DNA from: Hyphomonadaceae bacterium
GTDB lineage: Bacteria; Pseudomonadota; Alphaproteobacteria; Caulobacterales; Aquidulcibacteraceae
Length of the DNA stretch: 7,233 bases
Assembly (NCBI GenBank): GCA_003526465.1
Contig: DPWD01000095.1
Coordinates: 1-7,233 of the forward strand
Direction: 5' to 3'
Shown: in pieces, positions 1-4,965 of the stretch
Numbering within the stretch: the stretch's first letter is position 1
How the letters are laid out: each line of letters begins with the position of its first letter
Notes under the pieces: generated by a model
The model's database searches: none
Told to the model about the DNA's origin: nothing
What the model saw: only the letters and a program-made list of their open reading frames with translations
Position numbers and translations under genes: made by a program

Positions 1-1135
1 CGGGCAGGGCCGCATAATGCTCGCGGCCATTGCGGTCGCGAATGATCGCGAACGGCGCCCGTCCAATCTCGTCGTGATGGCCAGCGCTGACCACGCGCCC
101 CGCGACGCTGTCGGCTTCGATCGGGCCCACCTCGCGTGCGCCGGCCTTCATCCGCGCGTGCAGCCGCTTGAGTACGTCGCGGTCGAGATCCATCTGCCGG
201 AGCTTGAGATCGAAGTCCGCGGCCAGCCGCACGCCCGCCAATGTCCGTTCTGCCAGTCGCAATCGCTCGAGATGGGCGATGCGTTTGCGCATCACGGCGC
301 CGTAGGAGTCGGCGCGCGCCAACTCGCCTCCATGGGGAATGACACGTTCGGCATCGGCCAGGCTCTTGAGTTCACGGTCGAGCGCCGTCCAGCGGTCGCT
401 TTGCGCGTCGCGATGCAGCCGCCGTTCGGCGACATCGCGCGACAGGTCGCCCAGCAGCTCCTGCGCAACCTCCTGGGCGCGTCCACGGAAGCCATAGGAA
501 ATGTAGGCGCGCGGAATGACGAGGTCGCGTCCCTCCGCACGCTTGCCGCGCACCAGAACGTGGGCATGGGTCTGCGCCGTGTCCGCGTGGACGACGCCAA
601 TCCAGTCGAGGTCTAGTTCGCCTAGGTCACGCGACACCCGCGCCATTGTCTCGCGTACATAGGCCGGCATGTCGGCAATACGGTCGGCGTTCTCGGGCGA
701 GATGATGAAGCGGAAATGATGCCGATCACCGGCCCAGCCTACCGCGTGCGCCTTGGCGTCGAGCTGATCTTCCGCGGCATTGAAGTGGTGCGGCCGTTCG
801 CCATCGACGCCGGCGCCGCTCCTCTCCAAATAGGCGATATGTGACCGCAACATCGCTTTCGCGGCCGCCGCAATTCCATGCCGGGCAACGTGAGCCTTCA
901 CGATGACACGCTGCTTGGTTTGAACCGGCAAAGAGCGGGCGCCGGCGCTGCCATTGCGCAGCGATCCGGCGCGCATGCCGCGCGCGAACTGACGCGCAAC
1001 GCCAAGCCCCCTGATCAGGCTCGTGCGTACGTCGTGGCGCGCGTCAGGCCGTAAACGATTTGGCAATGCGACGCGCAGACGATCATCCGCAATCGCGGCT
1101 GCATAGCCTTGGTGCAGGAGATCGCGCGTGAGCAT
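1..1135 (-). CDS. DUF3363/VirD2-like relaxase, N-terminal part (cut by window edge)
   Basis: Conjugative relaxase that would nick one strand at oriT and pilot it into the recipient. About 378 residues are visible on the minus strand; the C-terminus lies beyond position 1. Counting from the ATG at 1135, the hallmarks are HIAYLERSG with the likely catalytic Tyr102, then DRHHFRFIISPE (H139-H140), then the metal-binding stretch HADTAQTHAHVLVRGKR (H183, H190, H192), followed by DLVIPRAYISYGFRGRAQE. These blocks and their order match proteins annotated 'relaxase/mobilization nuclease and DUF3363 domain'. The start is uncertain. The ATG at 1135 is the only canonical start after an in-frame stop near 1212, and it has only a weak AAGAAA upstream. 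The family usually begins near a DD-rich motif, here ADDRLRVALPN about 17 residues in, where an ATT precedes GCG GAT GAT. The reading frame is intact throughout. Confidence 0.9.
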   Translation of the reverse strand, partial: MLTRDLLHQGYAAAIADDRLRVALPNRLRPDARHDVRTSLIRGLGVARQFARGMRAGSLRNGSAGARSLPVQTKQRVIVKAHVARHGIAAAAKAMLRSHIAYLERSGAGVDGERPHHFNAAEDQLDAKAHAVGWAGDRHHFRFIISPENADRIADMPAYVRETMARVSRDLGELDLDWIGVVHADTAQTHAHVLVRGKRAEGRDLVIPRAYISYGFRGRAQEVAQELLGDLSRDVAERRLHRDAQSDRWTALDRELKSLADAERVIPHGGELARADSYGAVMRKRIAHLERLRLAERTLAGVRLAADFDLKLRQMDLDRDVLKRLHARMKAGAREVGPIEADSVAGRVVSAGHHDEIGRAPFAIIRDRNGREHYAALP

Positions 1136-1149
1136 CGAAGCGAGTTTTC

Positions 1150-1172
1150 TTGTGCTGCACCGTGCAGCACAA
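1150..1172. promoter_or_regulatory. Perfect palindrome upstream of the relaxase start
   Basis: TTGTGCTGCAC, one central base C, then its exact reverse complement: two 11-base arms. It lies 14 bases upstream of the relaxase ATG at 1135, in the gap between the relaxase and the divergent plus-strand frames. It could be an operator for relaxase autoregulation or an inverted repeat of an oriT. The sequence alone does not decide. Confidence 0.55.
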
Positions 1173-1300
1173 CTTCCTCTTCGAGCTTGCGCGATTGACC
1201 ATATGAATCAAGGGAAAAACGCGCAACCAGACGAACTCCCTTTTATCTTGCGCTTCGTTCCCGTTTTTGCTCCCAGCCCCTCCTTCCTGATCATCAGTCG

Positions 1301-1690
1301 TTGTTGTTTCCTGATGTTGCTGTCCCACCTTCACTTTGCGCCCTTTCCGAACTGGGCGAACTGAAGCGCGCTCAGCGTTACGTTTTCGCGCCCGATGCGG
1401 CGTGTGTCGCGGCCGAATTGGCCGACGCGGAAAGCGTCGAACGGGTGCGTCACGCCGCCCTTGCGCTGGCGAGCGAGACCTGGCTCGAATGGTCAGACCC
1501 TGGCAACGGCGAGCGCGTTGGTGTGTTGCTGACGGCCGATGGCGGCGGCAAGCTCGCGGCGGCTGGGCACGGGGTGTTTGTCACCGATGCTATCGCCGTT
1601 AGCGGTTTGAGGGATTACGTCCCGCTGCCCATTTGGCGTGGGGACCCCACTCTCGGCGTCACGCGCCAGCGCCACATCGTTCGTCACTAG
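1301..1690 (+). CDS. Unrecognised protein, 129 codons, no ATG start
   Basis: I do not recognise this gene. The frame runs divergently from the relaxase and ends in TAG. No in-frame ATG exists; the listed start is a TTG at 1301, and the frame stays open further upstream into AT-rich DNA, so the 5' end may be lost or wrong. The stretch RAQRYVFAPD... with SETWLEW and RVGVLLTAD looks like genuine protein: balanced composition, alternating hydrophobic residues and an aromatic W-x-E-W motif. This is unlike the Arg/Pro-rich shadows in the other frames. The last ~35 residues (from about VTDAIAV) look less protein-like. No ribosome-binding site is obvious. It may be a truncated gene or pseudogene of phage or element origin; that is a guess. 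Confidence 0.4.
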   Translation: MLFPDVAVPPSLCALSELGELKRAQRYVFAPDAACVAAELADAESVERVRHAALALASETWLEWSDPGNGERVGVLLTADGGGKLAAAGHGVFVTDAIAVSGLRDYVPLPIWRGDPTLGVTRQRHIVRH

Positions 1691-1720
1691 AGGGGAACGC
1701 CAGGCGTTAACGACTGGGTA

Positions 1721-1996
1721 ATGCTCCGAGCAAACGCTCGTTGCATGCGCGGTTCAATGATTCCTGACGACGAGTTGGCGGTGGCGGCAGACAAAGTCAC
1801 CGTCTGGGTCGCCAGCCCGCCAGCACCGCGAGATGTCTGGTCGCTGGCCGACGCGGTGGCCTGGGCCATGGAGTCTCCAGATCGGAACAGGATTACTTTG
1901 TTTCGTCCGCCGTCGGCGGACCTGTGTGCGGCCTGGGTCAAGGCCGACCAGATCGAACGCATCGCCATCCTGCTGGCTGGTCGGCAAGCGGCGTAG
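1721..1996 (+). CDS. Small unrecognised protein, up to 91 residues
   Basis: I do not recognise the family. ATG at 1721 is the longest start. The more protein-like sequence begins at an in-frame ATG at 1757 (MIPDDELAVAADKVTVWV), giving 79 residues. The composition is plausible for a small soluble alpha/beta protein: DKVTVWVASPP, then DVWSLADAVAWAMESPDRNRITLF, then WVKADQIERIAILLAGR, with several Trp residues and amphipathic helices. Neither start has a convincing Shine-Dalgarno sequence. It lies in the same frame as the preceding unknown gene, separated by that gene's TAG and ten codons, so the two may be pieces of one gene or a two-gene unit. A strong hairpin begins at the stop codon. Confidence 0.5.
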   Translation: MLRANARCMRGSMIPDDELAVAADKVTVWVASPPAPRDVWSLADAVAWAMESPDRNRITLFRPPSADLCAAWVKADQIERIAILLAGRQAA

Positions 1997-2019
1997 CGCT
2001 GCTGGCGAGCCAGCAGCGC
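1996..2019 (+). terminator. Stem-loop at the end of the 91-residue gene
   Basis: GCGCTGCTGG, loop CGAG, CCAGCAGCGC: a perfect 10-bp stem starting on the last base of the TAG stop. No T-tract follows, so it may be a factor-assisted terminator or the first arm of the structured element at 1996-2116. Confidence 0.5.
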
Positions 2020-2116
2020 GGGAGTGGGGGTGTCGCGACAGGGATGGCCGCCCGCAGGGCCGAGACCGCAGGGCTCGGTGCGCAGCACAACAGCCCGGCG
2101 CCGGCGCCAGCCGGCG
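1996..2116. ncRNA. Candidate structured non-coding element (four consecutive stem-loops)
   Basis: Four stem-loops follow each other in 121 bases: the 10-bp stem at 1996-2019; GCCC-GCA-GGGC at 2050-2060; an interrupted stem at 2071-2096 (GGGCT/AGCCC outside, GTGC-GCA-GCAC inside); and CGCCGGC-GCCA-GCCGGCG at 2099-2116. No credible frame crosses it. The block CGCGACAGGGATGG resembles non-coding sequence I recall from other conjugative elements, but I cannot verify that here. It could be an RNA, a stretch of the transfer origin or a 3' element. Strand unknown. Confidence 0.4.
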
Positions 2117-2241
2117 GTCGCCCAAAGCAAAGAACAACCAAAGAGACTGCAACGGCGTTGGCCGCGCAGCATGGGGCTTGCGGGCGGGACTCCGTCATGG
2201 GGTTTGCGCTGAATCTACTGCTTCGCATGCAAAGCAAGCGC

Positions 2242-2676
2242 TCAGAGCGAAGCGGCTGCCTGCTGAAGGTCAAGGATCATCGCCGCCACATCCTGGCGCG
2301 GACTCTGCTGCGCCTTGCGCAAGAGCCTTTGATCGGCGGTGGCGAAAGCGCAGCCCTTCTCGAGCGCAAGGGCGATATAGAGGCAATCATAGGCAGGATG
2401 GTCGAGTTCGATCGCCAGCGCCGTTGCAGTATGAAGGAGCGCGCGCATAGGCGCGAGTTCGATATCGGCCCGCTCCAGCAATTGCGCCGCGGCCGTTGCT
2501 TCAGCGGCTGTCAATTGGCCCAGCCTGTGTTTCTTCCAGAGGATGTTGGCGCACTCGGGGACGAGCAAGTCAGGCGCGGCCAGTGTGGCTTTGCGCAGCG
2601 CCAGCGCCTCCGGCGTCCCCGGTTCTTGGACCACCCATTTGACCGCAATGCTGGCGTCGATAACGAGGACCGTCAC
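2242..2676 (-). CDS. vapC: VapC-type PIN-domain ribonuclease toxin
   Basis: Toxin of a type II toxin-antitoxin pair; VapC proteins are Mg-dependent ribonucleases that cut tRNA or other RNA when freed from their antitoxin. At 144 residues it is full length for a PIN-domain toxin. All four expected acidic residues are present: D7 in VLVIDASIAVKW, E41 in LLVPECANILW, D97 in HPAYDCLYIALA and D115 in FATADQRLL. The start is GTG at 2676, overlapping the antitoxin's TGA in a GTGA, so the two are translationally coupled. The frame is intact and likely functional. The assignment to the VapC/FitB-like subgroup is inferred from the partner. The target cannot be told from the sequence. Confidence 0.93.
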   Translation of the reverse strand: MTVLVIDASIAVKWVVQEPGTPEALALRKATLAAPDLLVPECANILWKKHRLGQLTAAEATAAAQLLERADIELAPMRALLHTATALAIELDHPAYDCLYIALALEKGCAFATADQRLLRKAQQSPRQDVAAMILDLQQAAASL

Positions 2677-2912
2677 CGCTCGTCGCGTCCTTCCCGCAAC
2701 AAATCTTCAGAGGGGGTCTGTTGGCGATCCGCGGTCAGCTTGCGCAATTGAGCGGCCAGCTCCTCGAACGAGGGTTCGGGTTCGACGCTCAGCGCCTGGC
2801 GCAGAATCTCACGGTGCTCGGCTTCCGTCGAGCGGCCATGCCGCGCGGCGCGCCGCTTCAGGCGGGCGACCAGCTCGTCGTCGAGATTGCGCACATGAAG
2901 ATTCGTCGACAT
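2673..2912 (-). CDS. vapB: VapB/FitA-type antitoxin (ribbon-helix-helix, Arc-like)
   Basis: A 79-residue antitoxin that would bind and block the PIN toxin and repress its own promoter. The N-terminus MSTNLHVRNLDDELVARLKR and the following RRAARHGRSTEAEHREILRQAL match the ribbon-helix-helix FitA-like antitoxins: a DNA-binding strand, then two helices. The acidic, flexible C-terminus (EPEPSFEELAAQLRKLTADRQQTPSEDLLREGRDER) would wrap the toxin active site, with an Arg near the end as is common. ATG at 2912 was chosen over a longer open frame because AGGGG lies 5-9 bases upstream and family homology begins there. A promoter and operator-like palindrome lie immediately upstream. It is the first gene of the two-gene operon. 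Confidence 0.93.
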   Translation of the reverse strand: MSTNLHVRNLDDELVARLKRRAARHGRSTEAEHREILRQALSVEPEPSFEELAAQLRKLTADRQQTPSEDLLREGRDER

Positions 2913-2924
2913 GGCTGCCCCTGA

Positions 2925-2950
2925 TGATAGCAATGGGAGCATTGATATCA
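2925..2950. promoter_or_regulatory. Operator-like inverted repeat of the vapBC operon
   Basis: TGATAGCAAT, six bases (GGGAGC), ATTGATATCA: arms match at 9 of 10 positions. It starts 12 bases upstream of the antitoxin ATG and covers the -10 element, as expected for autorepression by an antitoxin or toxin-antitoxin complex. Confidence 0.65.
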
Positions 2951-2970
2951 TGCCGTCCTCAGTCTGACAA
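2942..2970 (-). promoter_or_regulatory. Predicted sigma-70 promoter of vapBC
   Basis: On the minus strand: -35 TTGTCA (2965-2970, 5 of 6 to consensus), a 17-bp spacer, and -10 TATCAA (2942-2947, 4 of 6). The -10 lies inside the operator-like palindrome. Confidence 0.5.
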
Positions 2971-3125
2971 CGGGGGCCCTCACAGAACGAACGCAGAAAC
3001 TGCGCCCTGTGACCCGAGCTGACTGGACCGCCGCAGGGCGCGTGTGGAGCTGTCCGAGCCGGATGGAGGGCCGCCTTCTGGGATTGGGACGATGGTCGCG
3101 TTGGCAGCGAGGCTCGTGCGGCAGC

Positions 3126-3182
3126 GATCATGGTCACCATGTCCATCAACACGGGCACGACCACAATCTGCGCGGCGCCTAG
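3126..3182 (+). pseudogene. Possible relic of a His-rich cation diffusion facilitator (CDF)
   Basis: On the plus strand, 18 codons read DHGHHVHQHGHDHNLRGA (7 His) and then hit TAG. CDF cation-efflux transporters of the DmeF type have a His-rich cytoplasmic loop ending in HDHNLR(A/S/G)AY before the next transmembrane helix, and the match to HDHNLRGA is close. The upstream sequence in another frame (GTMVALAARLVRQ) could be the preceding helix after a frameshift. No transmembrane continuation is visible downstream. Antisense reading of His codons gives Val/Met, so a chance origin cannot be excluded. Confidence 0.3.
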
Positions 3183-3367
3183 CGGCGGCCGCGCCGATGA
3201 ATGCGCATACGCCGCCGCTTAGGATGAGGCGCTCTGCTGCGGCGCCTGGCGCTGAAAGCCCCAGCACGCGCTCCATCCTTTGCCAGATCATGCTGATCAT
3301 GAGGGGCCGTTGAGCACCAACAGCATGACGGGCGGACGATTGCTCTGGGCTTAGCGTTCATGCTCGT

Positions 3368-3407
3368 GTTGTGCGGCGGAGGCAAGTATGGGCCGCCGCC
3401 GCACAAC
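3368..3407 (-). terminator. Stem-loop downstream of the 57-residue gene
   Basis: GTTGTGCGGCGG, 16-base loop, and exact complement CCGCCGCACAAC: a 12-bp stem beginning about 43 bases past the stop of the minus-strand small gene. No T-tract follows, so intrinsic termination is doubtful. Confidence 0.4.
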
Positions 3408-3450
3408 GAAGCCTGCCGCGCCGCGGCACGGAATTCCCGCTCGCGCCGCC

Positions 3451-3624
3451 TCAATCAGGCGGCGCATAAGCGGCGAGATCAGCGTCAAACGCAGCGTCGA
3501 GTTTCGCTTGCTCGGCACTGAGCAGCGTCAGAGTTGCGTGCGCCGCAGCGCGCTCGGCGTCGGTCAGCACGACGTCGCGAATCTCGCGGGTGAGCTGGTC
3601 GATTTGATCGTGGATCGTAAGCAT
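3451..3624 (-). CDS. Small helical hypothetical protein, 57 residues
   Basis: I do not recognise a family. ATG at 3624 is supported by AGAGGAG about 6-7 bases upstream, a strong Shine-Dalgarno match, so this shorter start is preferred over the long open frame reaching 3858. The protein MLTIHDQIDQLTREIRDVVL... is predicted almost wholly helical. It has a heptad-like pattern of Ile/Leu (IHDQIDQLTREI and AAHATLTLLSAEQAKLDAAF), an acidic C-terminal segment (FDADLAAY) and the tail APPD. It could form a coiled-coil dimer or bind another element protein. It follows the DUF736 gene on the same strand, about 220 bp downstream, and is probably co-transcribed unless the two intervening hairpins stop transcription. 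Confidence 0.7.
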   Translation of the reverse strand: MLTIHDQIDQLTREIRDVVLTDAERAAAHATLTLLSAEQAKLDAAFDADLAAYAPPD

Positions 3625-3657
3625 CGAACTCTCCTCTGTTGAAGACGAGAGGTCGAG

Positions 3658-3732
3658 ACGGCGGCGGGCCGCTCGGGTCCAGGCTCGCCGAAGGCGACTT
3701 GCTTGGCCTGGAGGCGAGCGGCCCGCCGCCGT
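3658..3732. repeat. Long inverted repeat (27-bp arms) upstream of the 57-residue gene
   Basis: Arms 3658-3684 and 3706-3732 match at 25 of 27 positions, with a 21-base loop that itself folds (TCGCC-GAA-GGCGA at 3685-3697). A shorter outer match, GAAGAC at 3641-3646 with GTCTTC at 3742-3747, lengthens the structure. It ends about 20 bases before the Shine-Dalgarno sequence of the minus-strand small gene, so it would form a large leader hairpin in that mRNA. Confidence 0.7.
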
Positions 3733-3811
3733 AGGCTGGTGGTCTTCGAAGAGGAGAAAACAGAACCCTCGACGTTGGCACGCCCGCCGTGTCGGAACGC
3801 TCTTGGAGAGG

Positions 3812-3841
3812 ATGCGGCGCCCGGTCCGCCGGGCGCCGCAT
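3812..3841 (-). terminator. Perfect 13-bp stem-loop just after the DUF736 gene
   Basis: ATGCGGCGCCCGG, loop TCCG, exact complement. It starts 6 bases beyond the DUF736 stop on the minus strand. It is very stable but lacks a T-run, so it is a candidate Rho-assisted terminator or an mRNA 3'-end stabiliser. Confidence 0.55.
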
Positions 3842-3847
3842 GAGCGA

Positions 3848-4171
3848 TCAATCGCCATTGGTCTTACGGTTGCGCGACCAGATCAGCGCATGTGTCTCGC
3901 CATCATCTTCCTCGAAGAGGTTGGCGTAGATGGGCGCCATGAAGCTCGGATCGTCGAGCTTGAGCGAAAGATAGTCGCGGCCTTCGCTTGAGCGCTTGGC
4001 CCAGGCCGCGCCGATCTCGGCGCGGCCGACGAAGATGCGATGACTCGGCGCCGCTTCGCTCATGCGTTCGGATTCCGCGACGATGCGCACGCCTTTGGCC
4101 TGGACGCCGAGGGTGACGATTTCGCCGACGAGCTCGCCGCCGGATTTCTTGAATGTGCCGATATTCGCCAT
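3848..4171 (-). CDS. DUF736 family protein
   Basis: A 107-residue cytoplasmic protein of the DUF736 family, whose biochemical role is unknown. The family is almost confined to plasmids and conjugative elements of alphaproteobacteria. The hallmarks are the start MANIGTFKKSGGELVGEIVTL, then HRIFVGRAEIGAAW (44-57), then DYLSLKLDDPSF.APIYANLFE (66-87), and a C-terminal segment ALIWSRNRK. The length is normal. ATG at 4171 is preferred to an upstream in-frame start near 4258, because a perfect AGGAGG sits 7 bases upstream and the family starts here. It lies between the SLOG/Toprim genes and the 57-residue gene on the same strand. A 13-bp hairpin follows the stop, and a structured non-coding element lies upstream. 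Confidence 0.93.
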   Translation of the reverse strand: MANIGTFKKSGGELVGEIVTLGVQAKGVRIVAESERMSEAAPSHRIFVGRAEIGAAWAKRSSEGRDYLSLKLDDPSFMAPIYANLFEEDDGETHALIWSRNRKTNGD

Positions 4172-4676
4172 GGGAAGACCTCCTGTCGTGTGGTCGAACG
4201 CCGCGCCATCGCGGCCTCGATGGCGACCGACAGGGCCGAAGGCGCACGGGCGGCGCATCCCGAAGGGGCCGGAGCGTCAGCGAAGGACGGCGTGGCGGCG
4301 ACTTTATTGTTGCGCGAGGAATGACGCGCGTGAGCGCGGCAGGGGAAGAAAGTCGTGGCCCACGCCGTTGCGCCATGAGCCCGTCGAGGCGAAGCCGTCG
4401 TTCGGCCAGAGTCGCCATTGGCAAGAGGCCCGTCATGGCGCGGGGGCAGGCCCACACGACAGGGGAGATGCCTGGCGGCGGCACAGTTTGTGAGACGTGG
4501 GCGCGGCCGCGCGCGGCTGTATCCGGCGCGGAGCTGACACGCCACGGCGGCAGCGTCGGGCGCGTTCAGATGCGTGAGCAGCGTGGGGCAACCGCATTGC
4601 ATCTCGGTCATGCTGGTCGCGCAGGACTTGTCGCCAGACCGCGGACGATGGTTAGTTACGCGAGCGGCATGAGGGG
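4172..4676. other. 505-bp non-coding region upstream of DUF736
   Basis: No frame looks like a real protein on either strand: the open frames here are Arg/Pro/Ser-rich shadows. The stretch holds the DUF736 ribosome-binding site, a structured inverted repeat at 4289-4366 and presumably the DUF736 promoter. An AT-rich AACAATAAAGT on the minus strand around 4302-4312 could supply a -10, but I see no good -35. It also holds the upstream region of the plus-strand zinc-ribbon gene, with a weak TTGTCG/17 bp/GTTAGT candidate at 4629-4657. Confidence 0.5.
4289..4366. ncRNA. Structured inverted repeat upstream of DUF736
   Basis: GGCGTGG...CGACTTT (4289-4305) faces AAAGTCG...CCACGCC (4349-4366), two 7-bp stem segments with a small internal loop. 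The enclosed 43 bases contain a further possible GCGCG/CGCGC stem. It may be a 5' leader RNA structure of the DUF736 transcript or a protein-binding site on the element. Strand unknown. Confidence 0.35.
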
Positions 4677-4892
4677 ATGGCCCTGCGGCAAACACAAACC
4701 AAAGATGGCGCGCTCGTCTGCGCTTGTCGGCGATGCGGCAGCGCGAATGCGCTCTTTCTCGCGCATGTGCCGCCTCCGGTCATCGGCGCGTTCGCGTTTC
4801 GCTGCGTAGAATGCGGCGCCGATAACGCGGTCTCGGCGCACGAATTGAAACGCGTCGCCGCCAAGCGGCCCGATCTTATCGAGGCCGCATGA
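4677..4892 (+). CDS. Small zinc-ribbon protein, 71 residues
   Basis: I do not recognise a named family. Two Cys-x-x-Cys knuckles lie 22 residues apart: CRRC (C17, C20) and CVEC (C43, C46), with an extra Cys15. The linker is LFLAHVPPPVIGAFAF, giving the pattern of a rubredoxin-like zinc ribbon that could bind nucleic acid or a partner protein. The C-terminus (SAHELKRVAAKRPDLIEAA) is helical. The composition is far more protein-like than the minus-strand alternative. Start ATG at 4677 has GAGGGG only about 0-2 bases upstream, too close to be a normal Shine-Dalgarno sequence, so the start or its expression is uncertain. It is the only gene on the plus strand within this half of the window, convergent with the SLOG gene (73-bp gap) and divergent from DUF736. 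Confidence 0.6.
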   Translation: MALRQTQTKDGALVCACRRCGSANALFLAHVPPPVIGAFAFRCVECGADNAVSAHELKRVAAKRPDLIEAA

Positions 4893-4965
4893 GGCTGGAC
4901 GCGCAGCGGTGAGACGTTGTCGCCAGCGGGGCGAGAATGAGCGCGCGTCGCGGGCGCCCGTGCAG

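Larger units (their letters stand above)
2951..3450. other. 500-bp stretch without a confident gene
   Basis: No frame on either strand reads like an intact protein. The longest minus-strand frame (2980-3300, 106 codons) is Arg/Ala/Ser-rich with no recognisable motif. The stretch contains the vapBC promoter, a possible plus-strand relic of a His-rich cation-efflux protein (3126-3182) and a hairpin at 3368-3407. It looks like eroded cargo between conserved element genes. Confidence 0.5.

Noticed and set aside
17..616. 199-codon plus-strand open frame
   Set aside because: It is exactly antisense to the well-supported relaxase and shows no family motif; such long shadows are common in GC-rich DNA.
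1687..2172. 161-codon minus-strand frame
   Set aside because: It is antisense to the more protein-like 91-residue frame and to the structured element, with no recognisable domain.
2913..3164. Upstream start for the antitoxin (163 residues)
   Set aside because: The extra sequence covers the promoter and operator and has no family similarity; the ATG at 2912 gives a normal 79-residue antitoxin.
2980..3300. 106-codon minus-strand frame, considered as a conjugation (TrbC/VirB2-like) or other gene
   Set aside because: Composition is dominated by Arg, Ala, Ser and Cys, with no signal or transmembrane pattern in this frame and no good ribosome-binding site.
3303..3345. Minus-strand peptide NRPPVMLLVLNGPS, resembling the start of type II 3-dehydroquinate dehydratase
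   Set aside because: The similarity covers only a few residues and meets a stop at once; nothing downstream in any frame continues it.
4172..4258. Upstream start for the DUF736 protein (136 residues)
   Set aside because: A perfect AGGAGG sits before the internal ATG at 4171, where family similarity begins.
4153..4809. 218-codon plus-strand frame
   Set aside because: It is Arg/Gly/Ser-rich and overlaps non-coding DNA and the better zinc-ribbon frame; no motif is visible.
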